NCBI RefSeq assembly: GCF_044502415.1
Contig: NZ_CP172402.1
Direction: 5' to 3' (one strand)
Origin: Haloimpatiens lingqiaonensis
GTDB lineage: Bacteria > Bacillota > Clostridia > Clostridiales > Clostridiaceae
DNA: 64,000 bases
Part shown: positions 44,815-53,828 of the stretch, in pieces
Layout of the letters: each line of letters begins with the position of its first letter
Position numbering within the stretch: the stretch's first letter is position 1
Notes under the pieces: model-generated
The model's database searches: none
What the model was told of the DNA's origin: nothing
What the model saw: only the letters and a program-made list of their open reading frames with translations
Translations under genes and position numbers: made by a program

Positions 44815-46128
44815 TTATTTATCCTTACACATTATTTTCTTCACTTTAGTGTAAATTATTACTCCTATAATACCTATTGATACTATTATTAAATAGAAAT
44901 AAAGAAATCTATAATTATTTTTAGGTTCTTCTAAGTTTATGCTCACATTCCAAAGAGCGCCTCTTTTCCTATCTAATATATTCAATCCAGCTTCACTAAA
45001 TTTTAAAGCAATCTTTTCACTTCCATTTATAAAAATCATGTCCTTTAACACTAAATTTTTATTCAGGTTGCAAATTTTCATTTCCTTAGTATCATAGAAA
45101 TATATAGCATCTTTATATCCTAGTACACCCTTTTTATCTACAGCTATATCACCTAAAGTATTAAGTGTTTCGTGTTGATATAAAGGTGCTGGTGGATTGG
45201 TAGAAGGATGTTTATCTAGTAAAAACCCTATTTTTTCACCATTTTTGCCCTTAAATCTAGGAGAATTTATTGGATCACCACCTGAATAATCAGGCCAACC
45301 ATACCACATTCCTTTTTTAATTATATATATATAATCTACATCACCTTTAACTGGCCTAAGGCCTCTTTCTTCCATTCCTCCTATTATAGCTATTAACTTA
45401 TTCTCACTGTTAAAATCTAATCCCTTTATATTCCTTATACCCCAAGCAAAGTTTTCTAAATTTCCTGTTTTTAAATTATATATAACCATACTTCCATTTC
45501 CTGGGAAATGACCCGGTATTATTTGACCATTTATATTGGAAGTTCCATAAGGCACAAAAGCTCCTGTCTTTTCCTTACCAAAGTTTTTTCCTTTAACTAT
45601 AGATGTTTTAGGTAGAATATCACAGTTATAAGGGTGCTCTTTTAACCAGGTATTATCCTCACCTACTACTCCAGAATTAGTCGCAGACCCTATAGATACA
45701 TACAAATAATTCCCAGATATTTTTATTTTACTATTAGAATAGTCTCCAAAGTTAGGTAAATTATCTATTAAAACTTTACTGATATTATTTTTAATACTAT
45801 ACTCACATACTGTTTTTCCAGAAGAATAGTATAATTTATCCTCATATAACTCTAAACTAGTTATATTCAAATTTTTATTTTTAAATAAATAATAACTATC
45901 TCCATTTTTTTTAATAACTTGAATTTTATCTTTGTAAGCTATATAGTATTCTTCCTTTGATACACAAAAATCTCTAGCTCCATCTAATCCCTTAAAAAAC
46001 AAGCTATAATTTAGATTTTGGTCTGAAAATTTAATATCTATTCTATTATTATTAACATATTTACTTATATTAAAACTAAAAACTACTAATATTATTATTA
46101 CCATAACCCACTTTAAAAATTTTTTCAT
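44815..46128 (-). CDS. membrane-anchored beta-propeller, glucose/sorbosone dehydrogenase-like
   Basis: A 437-residue protein with an N-terminal helix (WVMVIIILVVFSFNISKYV) and a C-terminal helix (LYFYLIIVSIGIIGVIIYTKV) holding an extracytoplasmic propeller. Landmarks of the soluble PQQ sugar dehydrogenase-like family are NFGDYSNSKIKISGNYLYVS, AFVPYGTSNINGQIIPGHF, GMWYGWPDYSGGDP and HPSTNPPAPLYQHE. PQQ use is unlikely in an anaerobe, so function is open. Start set at ATG 46128 rather than an upstream TTG within the ribosome site GGAGAGG. Confidence 0.75.
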   Translation of the reverse strand: MKKFLKWVMVIIILVVFSFNISKYVNNNRIDIKFSDQNLNYSLFFKGLDGARDFCVSKEEYYIAYKDKIQVIKKNGDSYYLFKNKNLNITSLELYEDKLYYSSGKTVCEYSIKNNISKVLIDNLPNFGDYSNSKIKISGNYLYVSIGSATNSGVVGEDNTWLKEHPYNCDILPKTSIVKGKNFGKEKTGAFVPYGTSNINGQIIPGHFPGNGSMVIYNLKTGNLENFAWGIRNIKGLDFNSENKLIAIIGGMEERGLRPVKGDVDYIYIIKKGMWYGWPDYSGGDPINSPRFKGKNGEKIGFLLDKHPSTNPPAPLYQHETLNTLGDIAVDKKGVLGYKDAIYFYDTKEMKICNLNKNLVLKDMIFINGSEKIALKFSEAGLNILDRKRGALWNVSINLEEPKNNYRFLYFYLIIVSIGIIGVIIYTKVKKIMCKDK

Positions 46129-46208
46129 ATTCCTCTCCAAAATAATTGTTCTAAATTATATATATTTTATTTGGAGAGTTAATATGAATATACCATTTTA
46201 AATATATA

Positions 46209-46781
46209 CTAAAGAGCTTCTTCTTCCATTTCTACATGATCATTTTCTACCTCTGACAAAGCTTTAAATATTTTCACTATGTTTTCATCCTCTACACTTT
46301 TACTATATTTATCATAGTATTCTACTGCATGTATTTCCCTCTTTCTAGCCAATCTTAATAAGTCTTTATCTCCACCTTCACCTTTATATTTTTTATAATC
46401 TAATTTAGTAAGCTTAGGCAGCTGATTAAATCCTCCCATTTTTTGATGTATTCTTGCATGCACCATTTCTATTTTTGCTAAATGAAGAAACATTTTTTTA
46501 ATTTCCATATTATCTACTAAAAGTGCAGCCGCATCATAAAATTCACTATTAAATATCTCTAATTTCATAGCATGATCTAATATTTTTTTAGTATCATCAT
46601 TTAAATTATGGCCATCCACTTCAATAACTGCATCTTCCATAGATCCAATATATTCAATAGGTACTCCACAAAATGGACAATACTTTATGTTTTCTAAACT
46701 ATTTTCCTCTGGTATACCCCTATTATTTAAATTATAATTTTTCTCATTTATAATCATTCCGCATACTGTACATTTTAACAT
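46209..46781 (-). CDS. rubrerythrin-like ferritin-family protein with N-terminal zinc ribbon
   Basis: A 190-residue protein. Residues 1-45 have two CxxC pairs (CTVCGMII, CPFCGVPIE), a rubredoxin-like or zinc ribbon domain placed at the N-terminus. The rest is a four-helix bundle with iron ligands (EIFNSEFYD, IEMVHARIHQK, KREIHAVEYYDK, SEVENDHVEM). Such reversed rubrerythrins reduce peroxide or oxygen in clostridia. ATG start with AGGAGA. Confidence 0.85.
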   Translation of the reverse strand: MLKCTVCGMIINEKNYNLNNRGIPEENSLENIKYCPFCGVPIEYIGSMEDAVIEVDGHNLNDDTKKILDHAMKLEIFNSEFYDAAALLVDNMEIKKMFLHLAKIEMVHARIHQKMGGFNQLPKLTKLDYKKYKGEGGDKDLLRLARKREIHAVEYYDKYSKSVEDENIVKIFKALSEVENDHVEMEEEAL

Positions 46782-46921
46782 TCAAATCACATCTCCTTTG
46801 TATATTAATATTATACCTCTTTCTGTTTTTCTTTTATATACCATTTTGCCCTTTTATCTACTAGTAAAAATACTTCTAATTTATATTATAATTTTTGTAT
46901 ACCATTTCTAGGAGGGATACA

Positions 46922-47776
46922 ATGAAAATTAGAAAACTTTCTATATTATTAAGTGGAATTCTATTAAGTTCTTCTATAGGTGTACAAGCTCAAAGTATAA
47001 ATTATAGCGTGAAAAGTGGAGACACCCTTTGGAAAATATCTAACCAATTTAATACTACGGTTTCTTCAATAATAAGTTTAAATAATTTATCTAATCCAAA
47101 CTATATTTATGTTGGTCAAAAACTTATTATAAACAATTTAACATCTGCAACTCCTAATATTCAAACTACAAATTACATAGTTAAATATGGGGATAATTTA
47201 TGGAGCATTGCTGAAAAATTTAATACCACTATGAATTGTATCTATAAAAGTAATTTATTATCAAGTTATACCATAATGCCTGGTCAGATTTTAACTATTC
47301 CTGTGAATTCAACTACAGTAGTAAAACCTGTAGGCATAAGCATTTACGCTGCTAAAAAAAGTAATTCCTACGGTGATATTTATACTTGGGAAAATGCTAG
47401 AAGATTATTCACTGTAGATACTATAGGAACTTTAAAGGATATTGATACAGGTATATCCTTTAATATAAAATATTATGGTGGCTCCAACCATGCAGACATA
47501 ATTCCATTAACCCAAAGTGACACTGACAAAATAAAAAAGATATTTGGTTCTTGGTCTTGGAGTAAAAAGAGACCTATGATTTTATACTTTAAGCAGGGTA
47601 ATACATACTATCAATTAGCCGTTAGTATGACTGGAATGCCTCACTCCACAACTAATATATATACTAATGGAATATCTGGACATTTTGATATGTACTTTTA
47701 TAATAGTACAAGCCATGTAAGTAATTCCATGGATGGAACTCATCAAAATAATATATTAAAAGCTAGCGGACGTTAA
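46922..47776 (+). CDS. secreted LysM-repeat protein with a conserved C-terminal domain
   Basis: A 284-residue protein. A signal peptide ends near GVQAQS (residue about 23). Two LysM domains follow (NYSVKSGDTLWKISNQFN and NYIVKYGDNLWSIAEKFN), which bind peptidoglycan. The C-terminal 145 residues contain several His/Asp positions (GGSNHADIIPL, GISGHFDMYF, DGTHQNNILKASGR) that could bind a metal, but I cannot assign a catalytic family. Start is ATG 46922 behind AGGAGGGATACA. Confidence 0.85.
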   Translation: MKIRKLSILLSGILLSSSIGVQAQSINYSVKSGDTLWKISNQFNTTVSSIISLNNLSNPNYIYVGQKLIINNLTSATPNIQTTNYIVKYGDNLWSIAEKFNTTMNCIYKSNLLSSYTIMPGQILTIPVNSTTVVKPVGISIYAAKKSNSYGDIYTWENARRLFTVDTIGTLKDIDTGISFNIKYYGGSNHADIIPLTQSDTDKIKKIFGSWSWSKKRPMILYFKQGNTYYQLAVSMTGMPHSTTNIYTNGISGHFDMYFYNSTSHVSNSMDGTHQNNILKASGR

Positions 47777-47798
47777 AATAAAGAATATAATTTTATTT

Positions 47799-47843
47799 CC
47801 TCACATAAATATTAATGACATTAATATATGTGAGGATTTTTTT
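47799..47843 (+). terminator. strong hairpin with T-tract ending at the next start codon
   Basis: CCTCACAT pairs with ATGTGAGG, extended by AATATTAAT with ATTAATAT, around a GAC loop. ATTTTTTT follows and the next gene's ATG starts at the very next base. The GAGG in the 3' arm is the only ribosome-site-like sequence for that gene. It is both a terminator for the LysM gene and a possible translational block. Confidence 0.75.
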
Positions 47844-49358
47844 ATGAATAAAGATAGCTTTTTTAAAAATTCAATTATACTTACCTGTTCTAACTTTATA
47901 ACTGGAATACTTAAATTTATGTTTTCTATAATTTTATCACAAACTTTAGGAGCCATGGGTCTTGGGCTTTATTCCCTAATAATGCCTGTATATGACTTTT
48001 TTGCGGTAGTGGTTTGCGGTGGAATGATTACTGCTATGTCAAAACAATGCGCCTACTTTAATGGAAAAAAAGAATTTGGAAATCTACATAAATCTGTAAA
48101 GGCTTCATTATTCTTCGACTTTTTTTGGGCTTTAATTATAGCATTAATTTTATTTTTATTTTCACCATTAATAAGCAATAATATAATAAAAGATACTAGA
48201 GCACTATATTCCCTTTGGGTTATATGTCCAGCTATTATATTTGTGGCTTTATCCGCAATTTTAAAGGGGTACTTTTATGGTGTATCTAAAGTTTTCACTC
48301 CATCACTTATAGATATTTTAGAAAAAGCAGTTAGGATGATTGTTATAATATCACTAATATGCTATTTTAACCTTACTGATGTAACCAAAACTGTCACCAT
48401 AACATATATGGCTTTAACTATAGGAGAATTTTTTAGTTTTATATTTTTATTTATATTTTACAAAAAAAATAAAAGTAATTATCCTATATATTATAAAAAC
48501 ACTAAAAGTTCTATAGAACTTATTTGGGGTATATTAGTAATATCTTTACCACTTTGCATAAACGGTATGTTAACCACAGGGTTATATACTGTATCTACCT
48601 TAATGCTACCTAAGCGTCTTATATGTAGTGGATTGTTACATGAAGAAGCATTAGCTTTAATAGGCAAATTTTCCGGCATGGCCTTTACTATAATATTTTT
48701 CCCATTTATAGCGGTTAATTCTCTTGCAACTATTCTAGTTCCAGATATATCACAAAATTTAAGTAAAGGAAATTTTTCATCTCTTCAAAAACGGTTTTCA
48801 GAAGTTATAAATATATCCTTTGTTTTAGGTATGGCTACACTTTTTATATGCCTAAGTATTCCAAATAACTTAGGACAGTTATTTTTCAAAAGAAACGATT
48901 TAGCTCCTTTTATTAAATTTGCAGCCTTATCAGCTCCTGTTATATATGTATCTAGCACCACCTTTGGCATACTAAATGGTCTGGGTAAGCAAAAAATAGT
49001 TTTAAGAAATTCTGTTTTATCTGCCTTAATAGAATTAATTTTAATATATATATTGGTATCTATTCCAAATATAAACATTTACGGTTATGGAATTAGTTTA
49101 ATAGTAACCTCATTATTTACATTAGTAGCTAACCTATATGAAATCAAAAAAGAATACTTTATAAACTTCCCTTTTATTAATATACTAACTCATTTATTTT
49201 TAGGTATAATAGTATTCTTAATCCTAACTATATTAAATAATTTAGTTACTACCAATAATTTAATTATAAAAAATATATTCTTAATACTATTAGGATTTTC
49301 AGTATTCATTTTCTCTTCTTCTATTTTATATAATATTTTAAACCATCAGCATTCCTAA
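47844..49358 (+). CDS. MOP-family flippase, SpoVB-like
   Basis: A 504-residue polytopic protein with about 14 helices, starting MNKDSFFKNSIILTCSNFI. The pattern SQTLGAMGLGLYSLIMPVYDFF is typical of stage V sporulation protein B and its paralogues, which flip lipid-linked cell-wall or cortex precursors. It converges on a second MOP protein. The start codon abuts a terminator-like hairpin. Confidence 0.85.
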   Translation: MNKDSFFKNSIILTCSNFITGILKFMFSIILSQTLGAMGLGLYSLIMPVYDFFAVVVCGGMITAMSKQCAYFNGKKEFGNLHKSVKASLFFDFFWALIIALILFLFSPLISNNIIKDTRALYSLWVICPAIIFVALSAILKGYFYGVSKVFTPSLIDILEKAVRMIVIISLICYFNLTDVTKTVTITYMALTIGEFFSFIFLFIFYKKNKSNYPIYYKNTKSSIELIWGILVISLPLCINGMLTTGLYTVSTLMLPKRLICSGLLHEEALALIGKFSGMAFTIIFFPFIAVNSLATILVPDISQNLSKGNFSSLQKRFSEVINISFVLGMATLFICLSIPNNLGQLFFKRNDLAPFIKFAALSAPVIYVSSTTFGILNGLGKQKIVLRNSVLSALIELILIYILVSIPNINIYGYGISLIVTSLFTLVANLYEIKKEYFINFPFINILTHLFLGIIVFLILTILNNLVTTNNLIIKNIFLILLGFSVFIFSSSILYNILNHQHS

Positions 49359-49371
49359 ACCTTTAAATAAT

Positions 49372-49409
49372 AAAAAGTCCTTCTAATATTTAAATTTGAA
49401 GGACTTTTT
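49372..49409. terminator. bidirectional terminator between the two flippase genes
   Basis: AAAAAGTCCTTC and GAAGGACTTTTT enclose a 14-base loop. A-runs and T-runs on both sides serve both convergent genes. Confidence 0.85.
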
Positions 49410-49410
49410 A

Positions 49411-51015
49411 CTATTTTATAAGATTGATCATTTTCCTTGGTAGTAATCTTATTAATTTTCTTGGAATAGTGTCTAAATCAGCTTTTGTTATTCCTCTAAA
49501 CACTATTAAACTATATAAATATACTAAAGCTCCCACTCCAATAGAGACTAATGTAGCTATTGCATTGCCTAAATATCCTTTAAATACTAATGATATAACT
49601 CCATTAACAGTTAAATATACAACTAATACTGCTATACTCATAATTACAGAAGAAATTAATGGCTTTTTCATATTTTTATATAAACTAATTTTCACTTTTA
49701 AAACCTTATTTATAGTAATATAATTTAAAAATAACGGTATTAGAAAACATACTATATTTCCTGCTACTGCACCTAATATATTTATTTTAGGTATACCTAC
49801 AAATATGTAGTTTGTAATTATCTTACCTAATAATCCTAAAATAGCATATAAAGTAACTACATATAATTTTCCTATACCTTGTAAAATAGTTGTTTGAATT
49901 TGTACTACAGACATAAGTACTACAACTGAAGATCCTAAAAGCATTAGCATATATCCACCTCTAACATGAAGAAGCTCATATATAGGTTTACTTAAAACAG
50001 CAAGTCCAAAAGCAGCTGGTATTGATATTAAAAAACATAATCTAAAGGCATAGTTTATATTTTTCCCTACTTCTTTTTTGTCATTTAAAGCAGCTGCACC
50101 AGATATAGCAGGTAAAAGGGCTGCAGCCAAACAGGATATTATGGCTATGGGTACATTTATTAAACTATTATACTTACTCAGCCATCCAAACAACTCCTCT
50201 GTTACACTTAAAAATCCCGCTGAAATCAATCTGGATTTTACATTCCAAAGATCTACCAATGCTCCTGCATTTTGTAGTCCTATGCAAACAGTCATAGGTA
50301 TTGAATAATTTAATATTTTGTTTATTAACCTTTTATTACTATACCTTTTTATTTCCTTACCATTATATCCCTTTGGAACTCTTATATGATTATTTCTATT
50401 GTAAACCATAACTAAATATACGGAGGCTACAAAAGCGCCTAAGGAAGTACCTATAGTTCCTCCTGCAGCTCCCATTTCAGGCCCTTTTTTCATCAAAATA
50501 GCGGCAAAAACAAGGCTAAAAACTGTGTTTATTATTTGCTCAATAACCTGTGATATTGCCGTTGGAGTCATATTACTTCTTCCTTGAAAATATCCCCTAT
50601 AGGCTGTAAGTATAGAAGTAAAAAACACTGTAGGTGCCAAAGCTTTAATGGCTAAAGCCGATGACTTAGACTTTGTAACTGTGGCCAGCGGCGCTGCTAG
50701 GAAAAACATCAAAACCGACATAATTATACCTAAAGATATAAGCATTGTTCTTGCAATCTTAAAGCTTTTAATAGCATCCTTAAAATTTTCCAAGGCAAAT
50801 AACTCAGACATTATTTTTGAAATAGCCACCGGTATTCCAGAGTTAGTTACTACATATATAAATGCATAAACTATATAGGCCGCCGCATACATACCATATC
50901 CTTTGTCACCTAATATATTTATTAAAAAAGGTAAATAAACTACAGATAATACTTTAGATATAATTTGTGCTGCGGACAGCACCGCAAAACTTTTAGTTGT
51001 AGATTGTTTTTTCAT
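49411..51015 (-). CDS. MOP-family flippase, YtgP/MurJ-like
   Basis: A 534-residue polytopic protein with about 14 helices; the N-terminus KSFAVLSAAQIISKVLSVVY and YRGYFQGRSNMTPTAISQVI match YtgP-type polysaccharide exporters, which include lipid II flippases. Different subfamily from the convergent SpoVB-like neighbour. It starts 12 bases after the RluA-type gene stop and is probably cotranscribed with it. ATG start. Confidence 0.85.
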   Translation of the reverse strand: MKKQSTTKSFAVLSAAQIISKVLSVVYLPFLINILGDKGYGMYAAAYIVYAFIYVVTNSGIPVAISKIMSELFALENFKDAIKSFKIARTMLISLGIIMSVLMFFLAAPLATVTKSKSSALAIKALAPTVFFTSILTAYRGYFQGRSNMTPTAISQVIEQIINTVFSLVFAAILMKKGPEMGAAGGTIGTSLGAFVASVYLVMVYNRNNHIRVPKGYNGKEIKRYSNKRLINKILNYSIPMTVCIGLQNAGALVDLWNVKSRLISAGFLSVTEELFGWLSKYNSLINVPIAIISCLAAALLPAISGAAALNDKKEVGKNINYAFRLCFLISIPAAFGLAVLSKPIYELLHVRGGYMLMLLGSSVVVLMSVVQIQTTILQGIGKLYVVTLYAILGLLGKIITNYIFVGIPKINILGAVAGNIVCFLIPLFLNYITINKVLKVKISLYKNMKKPLISSVIMSIAVLVVYLTVNGVISLVFKGYLGNAIATLVSIGVGALVYLYSLIVFRGITKADLDTIPRKLIRLLPRKMINLIK

Positions 51016-51027
51016 AAAAGCACCTTC

Positions 51028-51984
51028 TTAAAATTTAAATACGTCTTTTTTAATTCTTTTTAAAATAGGTGGTAAACTTTCTGCTATAGTTTTATTTTTC
51101 ATGTAAGCTAACTTTCCGTCACAATCTTTGAATATTAGTTTATATGCATATAGAAATTGATAGTTCAATCCATACTTATTTTCAAAAAAGTTATTTAACT
51201 TTTTATCACCATATTTTGGATCACCTACTATCGGATTACCTAGAAAACTCAAATGAGCTCTCAGCTGATGACTTCTTCCTGTTATTAAATCTATATCCAC
51301 TAATGTATATGCTCCAATAGTTTGAATTACTTTAACCTCCATAGCTATCTTTTTAGTATTTTCTTTAGGTTCCCTATAAATTTTAGATATATTACTATCC
51401 TCATTTTTAGCTATATAAGCTTCATAAATTCCTTCGTTAATTCTACCTATTACTAAAGCTGTGTAATATTTTTTAACCTTTCTTTCTCTTATAAGTTCAT
51501 TTAAAAGTTTTAAACTCTCAAAATTTTTACCATATATAACTACACCAGATGTATTTCTGTCTAGTCTATTGCAAGGTGCTGGAGTAAAAGTTATTTCTTT
51601 TTCTGGTGTATAATCTCCCTTTTCAAAAAGATAGGACAATACATAGTCTGTTAACGTTGCCTCTCCATCCTTTTTATCTGAATGAACCAAAACTCCTGGC
51701 CACTTTTCTACAATTAAAATATTTTCATCTTCATAAGTTATTTTTAAAAATCCAGTATCTAATTTCTTTACTTCTTTTTTAGAAGAATTAGTTTGAATAT
51801 CTTCAAAAATCAAAATATCCCCTTCATTTAGAGAATAATTTTGCTTCACTTTTTTTCCATTTACCCGTACTCCACCTGTTCTTATAGATTTAAATATTCT
51901 GCTTAAAGGTACATCCTTAAGCAGCTTTCTTAAAAATTTGTCCATTCTCTGTCCAGCTTCATTTGGTCCAATTTCTATTCTCAT
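51028..51984 (-). CDS. RluA-family pseudouridine synthase
   Basis: A 318-residue enzyme. An N-terminal S4-like domain (AGQRMDKFLRKLLKDVPLSR, RVNGKKVKQNYSLNEGDIL) precedes the catalytic domain, where the active Asp is in NRLDRNTSGVVIYGK (NRLD for the common HRLD). GRSHQLRAHL is also present. RNA target unknown. It lies 12 bases after the M20 amidohydrolase gene. Confidence 0.93.
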   Translation of the reverse strand: MRIEIGPNEAGQRMDKFLRKLLKDVPLSRIFKSIRTGGVRVNGKKVKQNYSLNEGDILIFEDIQTNSSKKEVKKLDTGFLKITYEDENILIVEKWPGVLVHSDKKDGEATLTDYVLSYLFEKGDYTPEKEITFTPAPCNRLDRNTSGVVIYGKNFESLKLLNELIRERKVKKYYTALVIGRINEGIYEAYIAKNEDSNISKIYREPKENTKKIAMEVKVIQTIGAYTLVDIDLITGRSHQLRAHLSFLGNPIVGDPKYGDKKLNNFFENKYGLNYQFLYAYKLIFKDCDGKLAYMKNKTIAESLPPILKRIKKDVFKF

Positions 51985-51996
51985 ACCGTATCACTC

Positions 51997-53196
51997 CTAT
52001 TTCTCATTTGTTACTGAATTTTGCTTATTTAAAAACTCCTCTACAAATGCACAATGCATAGCTATTCCATAAGGTATACAATCTTCGTCTATATCAAAAT
52101 GGCTGCTATGTGCAGGACTTATTATTCCCATCTCTTCATTTCTACAACCTAAATAATAAAATACTGATGGTCTTTCCATAGAAAAGTATGCAAAACTCTC
52201 CACTCCCATCCTAGGTTCCTCCAATATTTTAACCTTACCTTCTTCAAATATTTTTGTAGATACCTTTTTAAATTTTTCTAAAAGCATATCATCATTATAA
52301 AGATTAGGATAACTTTCTTCAATATTTATTTCACATTTTCCCCTCATTGAAGTGACTATTCCTTCTACAATCTCCACAAATCTTCTATTTACATACTCTC
52401 TTTGTTCTTTTTTCATGGTACGCATTATACCTTTTATTTCAACTTCCTCTGGTATAATATTTTGAGCCGTTCCCCCGTGTATACTTCCAATAGTTATAAC
52501 TCCTGGATCCGTAGGGGAAATTTCTCTACTAATTATGGTTTGAAGAGCATTTATTACATTGGCACTTATTACAATTGGATCCACAGTATCATTAGGACTT
52601 GCCCCATGACCACCTTTTCCTATTATCTTTACCGTAAATGGATTAGATGCAGCATTTACAACTCCCTTTTTTAATCCTATTTCACCAACATTAAGCCATT
52701 CTTCTACATGAAGTCCTATAACTGCATCTACGTTAGGATCATCTAGAACTCCCTCTTTTACCATTAACTTGGCTCCTCCAGTAGTTTCCTCTGCAGGTTC
52801 AAATAATAATTTTACATTGCCCTCTAACCTATCTTTAATAGAATTAAGTATTTTGGCTGTTCCAATTAAAATAGCCATATGTGCATCATGACCACAAGCA
52901 TGCATCTTTCCATTTTCTAAAGATGAATATGGACAACTCTTTTTATCTTGAATTGGCAGTGCATCCATATCTGCTCTTATTGCTATGGTTTTATTTCCAT
53001 TCCCTTTTATTAAAGCACATATGCCACTTTTAGCTGTCTCTTTATATTCTATATTTTCCTTTTCTAAAAACTCTTTAATTATACTAGAAGTTCTAGGCAA
53101 TTCATAATCCAATTCAGGATGCTTATGAAAATCTCTTCTATATTCTATAACTTCATCTTTTATCTCTAAGGCTTTTTTAAAAAAATCCATACTCAT
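51997..53196 (-). CDS. M20-family amidohydrolase (N-acyl amino acid or hippurate hydrolase type)
   Basis: A 399-residue metallohydrolase. Metal-binding segments are HACGHDAHMAIL, EPAEETTGGAKLMV and VIGLHVEEW; the dimerisation domain is in the middle and a late HSSHFDIDED supplies a further ligand. It cleaves acyl groups from amino acids or small amides; the exact substrate is not decidable. Start ATG AGT ATG, one of two close ATGs. Head of an M20-rluA-ytgP run. Confidence 0.92.
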   Translation of the reverse strand: MSMDFFKKALEIKDEVIEYRRDFHKHPELDYELPRTSSIIKEFLEKENIEYKETAKSGICALIKGNGNKTIAIRADMDALPIQDKKSCPYSSLENGKMHACGHDAHMAILIGTAKILNSIKDRLEGNVKLLFEPAEETTGGAKLMVKEGVLDDPNVDAVIGLHVEEWLNVGEIGLKKGVVNAASNPFTVKIIGKGGHGASPNDTVDPIVISANVINALQTIISREISPTDPGVITIGSIHGGTAQNIIPEEVEIKGIMRTMKKEQREYVNRRFVEIVEGIVTSMRGKCEINIEESYPNLYNDDMLLEKFKKVSTKIFEEGKVKILEEPRMGVESFAYFSMERPSVFYYLGCRNEEMGIISPAHSSHFDIDEDCIPYGIAMHCAFVEEFLNKQNSVTNEK

Positions 53197-53318
53197 TCTC
53201 CATTCTGTATATTATTATTCCCATACTACTGTAATTATATCTCACTTGTGTATAATCTCTAATATACCCTTATTGATATCATACTTAGCCATAATTTATC
53301 TTCTTTTTAAATAGTTTT

Positions 53319-53347
53319 AAAGCTCATATTCTAAGAATATGAGCTTT
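53319..53347. terminator. stem-loop between small gene 53403 and the M20 gene
   Basis: AAAGCTCATATTC and its complement with a three-base loop. A short T run follows on both sides. It probably ends the transcript of the small gene at 53403-53708. Confidence 0.6.
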
Positions 53348-53402
53348 TATATCTTATCTTATAAAAACATTATATAATAATAATTTTCAACATTCAATAA
53401 TG

Positions 53403-53708
53403 CTATTTCATTAACCTTAAGGTATTACTTTCTTCATTTACATAAGGAAGTGATTGTACTATCTCATATACACATTTTTGAGCTTCATCATCTTCTTTAA
53501 TAAGCTCTTCTCTAGAAACTTCTTTATAGTAAAGCATTTTACACCAGAAATCAATGAAATTATTTTTGTTTACAAAAAATCTTTGTGCACCATATTGTAT
53601 TATAAATCCATCATCGTAAGTCTCTATTATATCTAAATTAGTACTATGAATTTTATGCTCTGCTACCATAGTGGAAACATCTTGCCACATTTTTTTGAAC
53701 TCTACCAT
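53403..53708 (-). CDS. conserved small protein of unknown function
   Basis: A 101-residue acidic soluble protein starting MVEFKKMWQDVSTMVAEHKI with no signal or membrane segment. It contains DDGFIIQYGAQRFFVNKNNF and ends SNTLRLMK. I do not recognise the family. Start set at ATG 53708, ten bases after AGGAGG; a TTG three codons upstream is too close to that site. Confidence 0.7.
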   Translation of the reverse strand: MVEFKKMWQDVSTMVAEHKIHSTNLDIIETYDDGFIIQYGAQRFFVNKNNFIDFWCKMLYYKEVSREELIKEDDEAQKCVYEIVQSLPYVNEESNTLRLMK

Positions 53709-53828
53709 ACAAAACAAACCTCCTTATACATTATACACGTCCACATTATTACACAATTTAGTATATCATAATTCTTTAAAAAATCAATATTAAATATATT
53801 AATTTTAATATAATATACTCTAATAGTT

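Noticed and set aside
44815..46128. A functional PQQ glucose dehydrogenase.
   Set aside because: The propeller resembles that family, but PQQ use is unexpected in a strict anaerobe and ligand residues could not be confirmed, so only a likeness is claimed.
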